Below, piece after piece: positions 1-9,200 of a stretch of 10,969 bases of DNA. Under the pieces are notes generated by a model. That model saw nothing but the letters and a program-made list of their open reading frames with translations, was not told the origin of the DNA and made no database searches. The stretch comes from G020348385 sp964580235 (GTDB taxonomy: Bacteria > Acidobacteriota > Aminicenantia > Aminicenantales > Aminicenantaceae), in the NCBI GenBank assembly GCA_964580235.1, contig CAZOJY010000117.1:1-10969 (forward strand), in the 5' to 3' direction. How positions within the stretch are numbered: the stretch's first letter is position 1; every line of letters begins with the position of its first letter. The translations under genes and the position numbers were made by a program.

Positions 1-704
1 GGTTTGGGAATGAGTTTAAAATCACATCGGGCCGATTCAGTGAATTTATCGGGGTATTTAAGGATTGGCTTGTGTTTATGCGGAAGGACTACCCATATGA
101 TCGAAAAACGTCCAAACTCTATGATGTGAAGAATTTTATTGTTTTTCTCTCAAAGGACGGAAAAAATGAAAAAGACCTCCACGCATTTACAAGAAAGGAG
201 TTTTATATTTCTCAAGCCCAAGGAGGCGGGTGGATGAGCTGGGATCCCTTTGTGGCGGTGATGGGGAAAGACAAGGTCTATGTCTGCCATTCGAGAGAAT
301 ATCTCATCGAGGTTTTGGATTTGAACACCGGAGAAATTACGGCAAGGTTTAAGCGCAAATATCCTCGAGTAAAGCATGAAATGCGAAAGTGGGAAAAGGA
401 ATTTATTTCAAAATTCAATGCCCCGAAGAAGAAATTCAAGTCAGATATTACGGATGTGTTTTATGACCGCGGCCGTGTGTGGATCAAAACCTCCACGGAG
501 GATGAAGAAAAAGGCTCCCTTTTTGATTTATTTGATTCTAAGGGGAGTTTTCTCGACAGTTTTTATATCAACATCAAAGGCCGAATCCTAATAGTCGATG
601 GCGATTTTCTGTATTCTGCCGAACATGATGAGGAAGAACTTCCGCTCGTCGTGAAATACCGCATTGTTGATTCCTCCCCAAATTATGAAGATTCCCAAAC
701 CTGA
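1..704 (+). CDS. 6-bladed beta-propeller-like protein, 5'-truncated
   Basis: The reading frame is open from the first complete codon (base 3) to the TGA at 702-704, so 233 residues are visible and the true start lies left of the window. The GTG at 72 is probably internal, because the frame upstream of it reads as similar protein (FGNEFKITSGRFSEF). The visible part is made of short beta-strand repeats alternating with turns. An example is a blade with KVYVCHSREY followed by IEVLDLNTGEI and a basic FKRKYPRVK stretch (about residues 90-122). This pattern matches my recollection of the 6-bladed beta-propeller proteins that are abundant in Aminicenantes-like genomes. These are usually exported and of unknown ligand, and no catalytic motif is seen here. 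The signal peptide, if any, would be outside the window. The family call is an inference from the repeat style. The gene sits 89 bases upstream of the S9 peptidase, which has its own promoter candidate, so co-transcription is not required. Confidence 0.72.
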   Translation, partial: FGNEFKITSGRFSEFIGVFKDWLVFMRKDYPYDRKTSKLYDVKNFIVFLSKDGKNEKDLHAFTRKEFYISQAQGGGWMSWDPFVAVMGKDKVYVCHSREYLIEVLDLNTGEITARFKRKYPRVKHEMRKWEKEFISKFNAPKKKFKSDITDVFYDRGRVWIKTSTEDEEKGSLFDLFDSKGSFLDSFYINIKGRILIVDGDFLYSAEHDEEELPLVVKYRIVDSSPNYEDSQT

Positions 705-728
705 GGCATTATTTCCGGTAATGTCAGC

Positions 729-757
729 TTGCAATTTGATTTTCTCTGGAATATAAA
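729..757 (+). promoter_or_regulatory. Candidate sigma-70-type promoter for the S9 peptidase gene
   Basis: TTGCAA (729-734) and TATAAA (752-757) are separated by exactly 17 bases. They match the TTGACA and TATAAT consensus at 4/6 and 5/6 positions. The expected start of transcription is near 764, giving a leader of about 30 bases before the ATG at 794. Placement in the gap directly upstream of a gene with a strong ribosome binding site supports it. It is a sequence match only. Confidence 0.5.
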
Positions 758-779
758 AACAAACTCAGCCATCTCTTGC

Positions 780-786
780 AAGGAGG
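780..786 (+). promoter_or_regulatory. Ribosome binding site fixing the start at 794
   Basis: AAGGAGG lies 7 bases before the ATG at 794. This near-perfect Shine-Dalgarno decides against the in-frame TTG at 776, which would overlap the site and add six residues ahead of the signal peptide. Confidence 0.85.
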
Positions 787-793
787 AACAATC

Positions 794-3091
794 ATGAAAT
801 GGAACAGAGGCATGGGTTGTGTTCTTGCGATTTTGCTGATTCTTGGATCATGTCAAACTCGCCAGGAAACGGTCATTTCGGCCGAGGATTATCAAAGAGC
901 GGAAAGCTTTTTATCCAGGAATATCCGGGATAATGTCTATGGATTGGAGGTGGCTCCCCGGTGGCTCGAAAAAGGTCACACGTTCTGGTACAGGGTCAAC
1001 ACGAGGGAGGGGAAACGTTTTTTGATAGTTGACCCGGATAAGAAGCAAAAAGGGGCCGCTTTTGACCACGAAAAATTGGCCCGAGCGCTCTCCGAAAAGG
1101 CCGAAAAATCCTACGGTGCAGGGGAGCTGCCTTTTAATTCTTTTAAATTTTTAGATAAGCAGCATAAAAAGATAGAGTTCGAAGCGGAAAAAAAAGTTTG
1201 GGTTGTCGATCTGGAAACGTATGAAATCACCTCAAGAGAAAAAGAGGAGCGGGAGGAGAAGCTTGAAGAGGTGTCGCCGGATGGGAAATTTGTGGCGTTT
1301 GCCAGAGACCACAACTTGTTCATCCGATCTATAAAAACTGGGAAAGAAGTCCGGCTCAGCCGCTCAGGTAAGGCGCTTTACGATTATGCTTCCGGTCTTG
1401 ATTGGTATAACCTGATCGAAGGAGAGAACGGTTCGAGAGCTCCTGTTTTCCGAGTTCGATGGTCACCTGATTCTAAAAAGATTTTCACACAAATCCTGGA
1501 TCTCCGTACAGCCCGAAAGATGTATCTGCTGAATTCTGTCGAGGAAGGCTTCCGTGCCAAATTGTATTCCTATTACCGGGCTTCTCCTGGGGATGAAAAC
1601 ATCCCCTATCTCATCCCGGTGATATTTGATATTGAAAGGAGAAGGGAGATCAGGGTAGATATCCTTGCTGTCCCTCATTTTATCGGCATTAACGCCGGAT
1701 GGTTCGAAGATGGCAAAAGGCTTTATTCCCGTGTGTTCGATCGGGGGTATAAAGGTGTGAACATTTACGAGATCGACGCTGATACAGGAAAGGCAAGGAT
1801 CGTTGCCCGGGATGAAAATGCGACATGTGTGGGGACGGAAGTCTCCCGCTTTAAGGTGCTGGAGAAGTCCGGGAAGGTGCTGCTGACATCGGAACGCGAT
1901 GGATGGAATCATCTCTATTTGTACGACTGTAAAAGCGGCCGGCTCGAAAAACGACTGACAAACGGCAAATTTGTAGTGTTGGATATCGAACACGTGGATG
2001 AGGACAAGGGAATCGTGTATTTTACAGCGGTCGGAAGGGAGGAAGGCGAAGATCCTTACCTCGTCCATCTCTATCGTATCAGACTCGACGGATCCGATCT
2101 CCAGAATTTGACCCCTGAACCAGCCAGCCATGACGTGTCCTTTGCGCCGGATAAGTCATTTTTTGTCGATAACTTCTCCCGGGTGGATTTTCCCACCAAA
2201 TCCGTGTTGCGAAGCCTGGAGGATGGGGTGGTGGCGATGGACCTGGAGCAGGCCGACCTTCAGGATGTTTTGGACAGAGGATGGACTTATCCTGAACCCT
2301 TCCGTGTCAAGGCCGCAGACGGGGAGACCGATATTTACGGTTTGATTTGGAGGCCGACTGATTTTGATCCGTCAAAAAAATATCCTGTTATCGATCAATG
2401 CTACACGGGCCCTCATGGGATAACAACGCCAAAAACCTTCCGTCGGGCTTTGATGAGCTCTGCCAATTCTTTGGCAGAATTGGGATTTATACTCATCACA
2501 GTGGATGGACGTGGGACGGCCCGGCGCTCAAAGGCATTCCATGATTTTTCTTACAAGAATCTGGGCAGAGGCTGTGAGGACCATATCCCGGCCATTCAGC
2601 AGCTGGTTGAGAAATACCCTTACATGGATATCAGCAGAGTCGGGATCTTCGGCCATTCCGCCGGGGGATATGATACGGTCCGGGCCCTGCTGGAGTGGCC
2701 GGATTTCTACAAGGTGGGTGTTTCATCTTCGGGAAACCACGACCACCGGATGGCGAAAGCCTGGTGGCCCGAACAGTACATGGGGTATCCTGTGGGGGAA
2801 TTTTACGATGAGCAGTCGAACATCACGAATGCAGGTAACCTGAAGGGGAAGCTGCTTCTTGTTCACGGGGCGATGGACGACAACGTAAATCCGGCCTCCA
2901 CCATACGGCTTGTCGACGCTTTGATCAAAAATAACAAGGACTTCGACCTCATCATCATGCCCCCGAGCCATCATGGTTACAGAGGAGTGTACGGCGACTA
3001 CTTCACTAGGAAGAGATGGGACTACTTTGTGCGTTATCTGCACGACATCGAACCCCCGGCCTACAAAATCACTCCCGCTGACAACGATTAG
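794..3091 (+). CDS. S9 family (DPP IV-like) serine peptidase lipoprotein
   Basis: 765 residues. The N-terminus is a lipoprotein signal (MKWNRG, hydrophobic core, lipobox LGSC), with Cys20 as the probable lipidation site, so the enzyme should be exported and membrane-anchored. Residues of about 90-490 form the DPPIV_N-type beta-propeller, including the typical RDGWNHLYLYD strand near 366. Residues of about 500-757 form the alpha/beta-hydrolase domain. The nucleophile is Ser622 in GHSAGGY, the acid is Asp695 in HGAMDDNV, and the base is His727 in SHHG. Tyr537 in CYTGP fits the oxyanion tyrosine, and VDGRG is present. The spacings (Tyr-Ser 85, Ser-Asp 73, Asp-His 32) are close to human DPP4 (83, 78, 32). 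The Glu-Glu motif that holds the free N-terminus in true DPP IV is not evident: the matching region reads DWYNLIEGEN (203-212). It is therefore safest to call it an S9 peptidase of unproven specificity, cleaving short, perhaps proline-containing peptides. It has its own promoter and ribosome binding site, and runs convergent to the efflux operon. Confidence 0.93.
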   Translation: MKWNRGMGCVLAILLILGSCQTRQETVISAEDYQRAESFLSRNIRDNVYGLEVAPRWLEKGHTFWYRVNTREGKRFLIVDPDKKQKGAAFDHEKLARALSEKAEKSYGAGELPFNSFKFLDKQHKKIEFEAEKKVWVVDLETYEITSREKEEREEKLEEVSPDGKFVAFARDHNLFIRSIKTGKEVRLSRSGKALYDYASGLDWYNLIEGENGSRAPVFRVRWSPDSKKIFTQILDLRTARKMYLLNSVEEGFRAKLYSYYRASPGDENIPYLIPVIFDIERRREIRVDILAVPHFIGINAGWFEDGKRLYSRVFDRGYKGVNIYEIDADTGKARIVARDENATCVGTEVSRFKVLEKSGKVLLTSERDGWNHLYLYDCKSGRLEKRLTNGKFVVLDIEHVDEDKGIVYFTAVGREEGEDPYLVHLYRIRLDGSDLQNLTPEPASHDVSFAPDKSFFVDNFSRVDFPTKSVLRSLEDGVVAMDLEQADLQDVLDRGWTYPEPFRVKAADGETDIYGLIWRPTDFDPSKKYPVIDQCYTGPHGITTPKTFRRALMSSANSLAELGFILITVDGRGTARRSKAFHDFSYKNLGRGCEDHIPAIQQLVEKYPYMDISRVGIFGHSAGGYDTVRALLEWPDFYKVGVSSSGNHDHRMAKAWWPEQYMGYPVGEFYDEQSNITNAGNLKGKLLLVHGAMDDNVNPASTIRLVDALIKNNKDFDLIIMPPSHHGYRGVYGDYFTRKRWDYFVRYLHDIEPPAYKITPADND

Positions 3092-3174
3092 GGAAATGCG
3101 TACCTGGGAAATGCGTACCTGGTAATCATGTCCCCAAATTATAATTAAGTGAAAACGTATCCTGTCCCCAATTA
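3091..3174. repeat. Short direct-repeat cluster filling the convergent gap
   Basis: Two exact 15-base tandem copies of GGGAAATGCGTACCT (3091-3105 and 3106-3120) are followed by a degenerate piece (GGTAATCATG). Two copies of TGTCCCCAA(A)TT then follow at 3129-3140 and 3163-3173. Read on the minus strand, the units look like degraded forms of one module, GGGGACA followed by GGTACGCATTTCCC. Between the two TGTCCCC copies lies the palindrome AATTATAATT (3137-3146). The cluster starts on the last base of the peptidase stop codon and ends inside the TAA of the RND gene, so it fills the whole gap. I see no G+C hairpin with a T-run, so a standard terminator for either convergent gene is not evident. 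Confidence 0.8.
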
Positions 3175-6100
3175 AAAGCGGTTGGTTTTTTGGAAGCCGA
3201 ACAGGGATTTGACCTTGGTGGTGACAGAATCTGAAATGGAATAAAATGTGGGCAAAAAGATCAGGGTGAAAAAAGTGGATGTCGTCAGTCCGCCGATGAT
3301 GGCCACCGAAATTGGCGCCCACATCTGTGCTCGCTTTCCCGCCGCTTCGAAAAACTGAGGCAGCAGAAAGGGGAGGGCCAGCGGCAAAACGCCGAAAATA
3401 GTCGTGATGGCCGTCATGATGATTGGACGCATCCTGTCTTTTCCCCCTTGAACGATTGATTCGTTTTTGCTCATGCCGGATTTTCTCAGTATGCGGATAT
3501 GGTCGATCAGGATGATCCCGTTGTTCACCACGATCCCGAACAGGACTAACAGACCCAAATAGGATGTTGTATTCAGGGTGATGCCGCTGGCAGAGAAAAT
3601 AATTGCCACTCCGAAAAGGGCCAGCGGGACTGTCAGCAAAATCGTGAACGGGTGTACGAACGACTCGAATAACGACGCCATGATGATGTAGATGAATATC
3701 AGGGCAAGAATGATCGCCATGTTGGATTCCCCCTGGGATTTCTGGAAACGCATCCACCCGGATCCCAAACTCCATGTGTAGCCGTCCGGGAACTGAATGG
3801 TGTTCATGACCTTGCGGACGTCGCTGGAGATAGCCATCATTCCTTCTTGTTTGGTGTTGATGTTGATTGCCAATTTGGATTTTTTATTCTCTTTGCGGAT
3901 CGAAGTCGATCCGGCTCGATAGGAGATGTTCGAGATGGCGGAGATAGGAATCCGTTGGGATTGGGTTGGCATGCTTAAGTTCCGGAGATCTTGTTCTGAA
4001 AAACCATCTTCGCCCTGGATCTTCAAAATGATGTCGATCTCCCGGTTTTCCGTTTTAAACTTCCCGATCGGCCTTTCTGAGATAGAGGAAGAAATGGTCT
4101 GGGCCACCATCCGGCTGCTCACTCCCGAGCTTTCCGCCTTTTTGCGGTCTACCTCGACCATGATTTGGGTGTCTCCTCCCTCCAGGTCGCTGGTGATATC
4201 CTCCACATTATCGATCGTCTGGAGTTTTTCGATTACCATTGGGGCCAGTTCAGTCAGTCTGGTGTAGTCCAGGCCAATCAGCTCCACCGATATCCCATGG
4301 AAATGTCCGCCGCGGCCAAAACGCTTTGCGTATTCGTACTGTATTCCGGCTTGTCTGGGCAGCAATTGTTTGAGCCTTTCCTTGATCTCGGTCACTGAAG
4401 GCCCTTCATCTTTCAGGTTCAGCTCGATACCTCCGCGAAACCGTCCCTGGCGCATTCCCTTCGTGCCGAAATCGGTGGTCAGATGTTCGATGGCCAGTTC
4501 CTTCTTATGGGCAAAAAGAATCTGTTCATAATTCTGGAACAGGGCTTTCATCTGTTCTAGTGTAAAACTCCGCGGCATATAAACGGATAGATTAACCTCG
4601 CGCTCTTCACTGTTTGGCATGAACTCCCGCTCTATGTTTTTTAGTATTTGGAAAGAAATAAGAAAAATCCCAATGGCCAAACCCACCACAAGAAGCTTTG
4701 TTTTCCAATTTCTGATGGTGAAACTGATGATACTTTCGTAAAAGTTAGTCAGCCTGACCAGCCAGCGCGCCTTTTCTTTGGCTCTGCCGGCGAGCAGATG
4801 GCTTCCGGCCAGAGGGATGAACGTGAGCGCAACGATCAGAGAAGCGATCAATGCCAGGGAGATCGTCAGTGCAAAATCCTGCATGAAGCGGCCGAATCCG
4901 GATCGAGACATGAAGCCCAGCGAGATAAACACCACCAAAGTTGTCAAGGTAGAAGCACTGACGGCCATGGCCACTTCACTGGCACCCTGCATCGAGGCCT
5001 TCAAGGGAGGGAGGTTTTTTTCCTGCCGCAGACGAAAGATGTTTTCCAGGACGACAACACTGTTATCCACCAGCATGCCCACTGCCATCATCAATCCGCT
5101 GAGAGAGATGATGTTGATAGTGATACCGGCACCAAAGATAGTGCGGTAAAGATACATGAAGCTGAATGTGAACACGATAGCCATCGGGATGGCGATGGCG
5201 ATGATGATTGTTGTCCGGAATTTTCTCAAAAAGAAGAGCAGGACGACCACAGCCAAAAGTCCTCCGATGACACCCGAGAGGGTCAGGTCATGCAGGCTCT
5301 TGAGGATATCTTCTGATTGGTCCCTGTAGAAGATGGTTGTCATGTTCTGGAGTTCCGGTTGATTTTTCTTGATCTCTGCCATCGTGGTCTTGACGCTGTT
5401 GCACACATCAACGATGTTGGCGTTCGACGCCCTATAGATCTGGAAGCGGACGGTCTCATTCCCGTCCAGGCGGTTGAAGTCTTCTTTTGGGGGATAATCG
5501 TAGGTCACGCGGGCCACATCAGCTATCTTTAAACCTTGAGTGTTGACAGGCAGGTTTTTGACCTCCTCCAAGATCTTCAACTCTCCAGGAATGCGCGCCA
5601 CATAACGCATGGGCCCTTCTTCGACATACCCGGCTGAAATGTTGATGTTGTTGTTGCGGATGGTATTGATCAGATCTGTGATGCGGATAGAAGAGGAATA
5701 AAAAATCTCGGGTTTGAGGTAAACGGTCAGAACTTTGTTCCGGATTCCCCGGATGTCGACATTGGCGACCCCTTCGATCCGCTCCAGCTGCTGCGTGATA
5801 TAATTTTCCGACCAAAAATAGAGGTTGTCTAAATGCCCGGGCAAAGCCACGCTGAAGTTAATCACGGGCCTGTCATTCATCGAAAACCGGCGGATGCGGA
5901 TGTTTTCGATATCATCGGGGAGCTGATCCCTCATCTGGTCGATCCTGTCGCGAATCTCCATGGAGGCCAGGTCCATGTTGGTCCCGCCGTTAAACTGCAT
6001 GTGGATATTGGAGGATGACGCTGAGGAAGTCGAACTCAAGCTTTCCAAATTGTTGATGGTGGCCAGAATGTCTTCCAGGGGCCGGGTAATGGTGCGCTCC

Positions 6101-6276
6101 ACTTCCTCAGGAGATGAAGAAGGGTAGGGGATTTGGACCATCAGGCCGGGAAAAGATGTGTCGGGCATCATTTCCAGAGGCAGCTTCATAATGGAAATCA
6201 CCCCGATGGTGATAAAAATAATCATGGCCACGATGATGGAAACAGGCTTTCGGATGGAAAATTCTGGTAAATTCAT
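3172..6276 (-). CDS. RND efflux transporter permease subunit (second of pair)
   Basis: 1034 residues, the usual size for an AcrB-like (HAE1-type) inner-membrane pump that exchanges protons for drugs or other amphiphiles. The topology is complete. TM1 is at about 11-31, followed by the first periplasmic porter region. TM2-6 lie within about 333-491 and TM7 at about 526-545. The second porter region is followed by TM8 (852-868), TM9 (875-895), TM10 (902-926) and TM11-12 (952-1015). The TM4 motif reads GMLVDNSVVVLENI, giving Asp404 (AcrB Asp407) followed by Asn405 where AcrB has Asp408. In TM10, VVNNG puts Asn918 at the AcrB Lys940 position. Arg948 and Thr955 match Arg971 and Thr978. The ATG overlaps the stop of the preceding pump gene (ATGA, 6273-6276) and has only a weak ribosome binding site, so translation is probably coupled. 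It is the last gene of the operon. The substrate cannot be read from sequence. Confidence 0.95.
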   Translation of the reverse strand: MNLPEFSIRKPVSIIVAMIIFITIGVISIMKLPLEMMPDTSFPGLMVQIPYPSSSPEEVERTITRPLEDILATINNLESLSSTSSASSSNIHMQFNGGTNMDLASMEIRDRIDQMRDQLPDDIENIRIRRFSMNDRPVINFSVALPGHLDNLYFWSENYITQQLERIEGVANVDIRGIRNKVLTVYLKPEIFYSSSIRITDLINTIRNNNINISAGYVEEGPMRYVARIPGELKILEEVKNLPVNTQGLKIADVARVTYDYPPKEDFNRLDGNETVRFQIYRASNANIVDVCNSVKTTMAEIKKNQPELQNMTTIFYRDQSEDILKSLHDLTLSGVIGGLLAVVVLLFFLRKFRTTIIIAIAIPMAIVFTFSFMYLYRTIFGAGITINIISLSGLMMAVGMLVDNSVVVLENIFRLRQEKNLPPLKASMQGASEVAMAVSASTLTTLVVFISLGFMSRSGFGRFMQDFALTISLALIASLIVALTFIPLAGSHLLAGRAKEKARWLVRLTNFYESIISFTIRNWKTKLLVVGLAIGIFLISFQILKNIEREFMPNSEEREVNLSVYMPRSFTLEQMKALFQNYEQILFAHKKELAIEHLTTDFGTKGMRQGRFRGGIELNLKDEGPSVTEIKERLKQLLPRQAGIQYEYAKRFGRGGHFHGISVELIGLDYTRLTELAPMVIEKLQTIDNVEDITSDLEGGDTQIMVEVDRKKAESSGVSSRMVAQTISSSISERPIGKFKTENREIDIILKIQGEDGFSEQDLRNLSMPTQSQRIPISAISNISYRAGSTSIRKENKKSKLAININTKQEGMMAISSDVRKVMNTIQFPDGYTWSLGSGWMRFQKSQGESNMAIILALIFIYIIMASLFESFVHPFTILLTVPLALFGVAIIFSASGITLNTTSYLGLLVLFGIVVNNGIILIDHIRILRKSGMSKNESIVQGGKDRMRPIIMTAITTIFGVLPLALPFLLPQFFEAAGKRAQMWAPISVAIIGGLTTSTFFTLIFLPTFYSISDSVTTKVKSLFGFQKTNRF

Positions 6277-9200
6277 GATTTGCTCGTTTTGGCTTTATCC
6301 AAGGAGCGGGCCGCTTTGACGCTCTTGAGAAGGTTCATCAACCGGCCTTGTTTCTCTTCGGTTGCCGTGGGATCTTTGATGACGGTGTTGTACACCAGCG
6401 GGATAAAAATCAGGGTCAAAAACGTCCCGAAAATTAACCCGCCGATCAATGTTAACGCTAGAGGTATACGGATTTCGAATCCCTCGTTGAAATCCAGAGC
6501 CATTGGGGTCAGTCCCATAACCGTTGTGATGGTGGTCATCAGGATGGGTCTCCACCGGACCTGAGCCGCGGTTTTGATGGCTTCGATTTTGGGCATCCCC
6601 TGTTTCTGCAGCTGCCCGATGTAGTCCACCAGGACAATGGCATTGTTCACGATGATGCCGGAGAGAATGATCAGGCCGATCAGCACGATCACATTGATGG
6701 ATATACTGGCCAGAAGCCCGACGATCACAACCCCAATGATGCCAAGCGGGATGGTGAACATGATGATGAATGGTTTTTTGAAGGATTCAAACTGAGAGGC
6801 CATAACCAGATACACCAGGAATATGGCCAGAAAAATGGCGAAAATCATTGAGGAAAACGCCACATCCTGTTCCATGCTCTGTCCGGCCAGATTGATCGAA
6901 ACCTCCGGACCGCTGTTGATAGATGCGGCTGCGGCCATGACTTTTTCTTTGGCCTCATCCAGGGGAATCCCCGAGATATTCCCGGTGATGACCGCCGCTT
7001 TTTGCTGGAGGATCCGACGGATTTCTGCCGGCCCTTCCTTGATTTGAATCTGGGCCAGGGCCTTCAAAGGCACCATCACTCCCATACCATTGCGGATATT
7101 GATCCGCTGGATCTTATCCACCCGGTCACGAAAATTTTCCGAAAGGCGAACGCGGATGTCCACTTCCCGGTCGCTTTCGATAAACCGCGTGGCGACTTCG
7201 CCTTCGATCTTGTTTCTGATCTGGGAACCGACCGAGTTGATTGTCATATCCTGGGAGGCCAGAACGGCCCGGTTGAAGACAATCTGAATTTCAGGATAAC
7301 CTTCTTCCATACTCGATTTCACATCGATGATCCCCTGGATTCCTTTAACTTTTTCCAGGAGTTTGTCAGAGACTTCTTTGATCAAATCGAGGTTGTTCCC
7401 GGAAACGACAACTTCAAGCGGCGCTTTAAACGAAAATAAGCGGGGCTTATACACTTTGACCTTGGTCGTGGGGAACTTTTCCATGTCAGCTCTTACCTGC
7501 TCCATGACACGATCTTCTTTTTTTCCGAGGATTCCCGGTTTTAAGCGCATGGTGAACTCGGATAGATTTTCCCGCTCTTCCTGGAAGGAAATTCCTGCCC
7601 GTGATCCTTTCCCGATAAGTTCGTATACGCTGTCTATTTCATCATAATTTTTCAGGGTTTCTGACATATCGGAGACGATGGCTGCGTTTTCTTTGAGGGA
7701 GGTTCCAGGCTTGAACTCCACATTGATCAAAAATTCTCCCTGAGAAATGACCGGGATCAGCTCCTGGCCCATAAAACGGATCATGAAAATAGAAGCAGCG
7801 AACAGGATGAAGACACCGGCGATAATGATTTTTCGGCGCTTGAATGTACTATCCTGGATTTTTTTGTATGATAAATAGAACTTGTCGTACAGTTTGTCCA
7901 GGGGTTTAAACAAAATCTTGAGCACGCGGCTCAACCACTCCCTGGAATTTTCCCGGCGCATGACCGCGTTAAGCATAGGAACGAGTGTCAGAGAAACAAG
8001 CAGTGAAGCCAACAGGGAATAAGTCACTGTCAAAGCCATGTCTTTGAAGAGCTGGCCGGCAATTCCTTCGACGAAAACGATCGGGAAAAACACGGCCACT
8101 GTCGTGAATGTCGATGCCGTAACGGCTCCGGCCACCTCGGATGTTCCATCCAGGGCAGCCCGGTACAGTCCTACCCCCTTTTCCTTGTAGCGCTGGATAG
8201 ACTCCAACACCACAATGGAATTGTCCACCAACATTCCAATGCCGAGAGCAAGCCCTCCCAAAGAAATGATGTTCAGCGAGATTTTCGAGGAATACATCAG
8301 AAAAAATGTGATGACGACAGAGATGGGGATGGCGGCTCCGATAATCAAGGTGCTGCGCAGGTTTTTTAAAAAATAAAGGAGAACCAAGACGGCCAGAATA
8401 CCACCGATTATGGCAGTCTGTTTGACCTCGTGAATTGTGTTTTTAATAAATTTGGACTGGTTGGTGATGACCATGTAATCCATGTTGCGGGGCCTCAGAA
8501 TGTTATTCTGAACTGCTTCCAGTTTTTCTGTAACGGCGTTGGCCACGGACACGGTGTTGGCATCCGCTGCTCTGTATATGGCTGCTTCGATGCATTCCCG
8601 GCCGTTGATGCGCGAGATGACTTTGCGTTCCTTGTAGCCCCTGAAAACGTCGGCGACACTGCCCAGGGTGATCTGGACATCGCCGCGTTTTTCTATGATT
8701 ATATCTTTTATTTCTTCGACGGTTTTGAATTGATTGACGGTGCGGACCAAAAACTGGCTGTCTGTCTGTTTCAGGATCCCGGCCGATAGATTCACGTTTT
8801 CCTGGGAAAGACGGCTGGCCACCGTGGTGATCGGGATGTTCAGGAGGCTGAGCTGCTGTTCATCGATGTCGATGTGGATCTCGTCTTCCAGGCCTCCCGA
8901 GATAGAGCAGGACGCCACTCCTTCGATGCTTTCCAGGGCCTGTTTGACCTCTCTCTCGGCAATGTACCGGATTCGGCCCAAATCGGCATCGCCTGTCAAC
9001 CCCAGCTTCATGATGGGTTCCTGGTTGGGATCGTACCGGAGGATGACCGGTTTGGTGGCCCCGACAGGCAGCCGGAGAAGATCCAGTTTCTCCCGCAGTT
9101 TCAATGTGGCGAAGTCCATGTGGGTATGCCACGCGAACTCAACCATGACTTCGGAGAGTTCTGCGCGTGAGACCGAGGAGATACGAACGACATTGTCCAC

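Noticed and set aside
72..704. GTG at 72 as the start of the first gene
   Set aside because: The frame stays open to the window edge and the upstream residues fit the protein. No ribosome binding site precedes the GTG.
705..725. Possible terminator hairpin after the first gene
   Set aside because: GGCATTA and TAATGTC can pair with one G-U around a 7-base loop, but the stem is weak and no T-run follows.
1463..2131. 222-residue minus-strand frame inside the peptidase gene
   Set aside because: Antisense shadow of the propeller domain, with no ribosome binding site or family resemblance.
2723..3775. 350-residue minus-strand frame, His-rich
   Set aside because: It runs antisense to the end of the S9 peptidase and in another frame through the RND gene, both of which are strongly supported. 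Its composition is that of a shadow frame, with no recognisable domain.
4648..5316. 222-residue plus-strand frame, rich in Asp, His, Gln and Ser
   Set aside because: Antisense shadow of the TM2-TM7 region of the second RND pump. Hydrophobic codons read in reverse give this polar composition.
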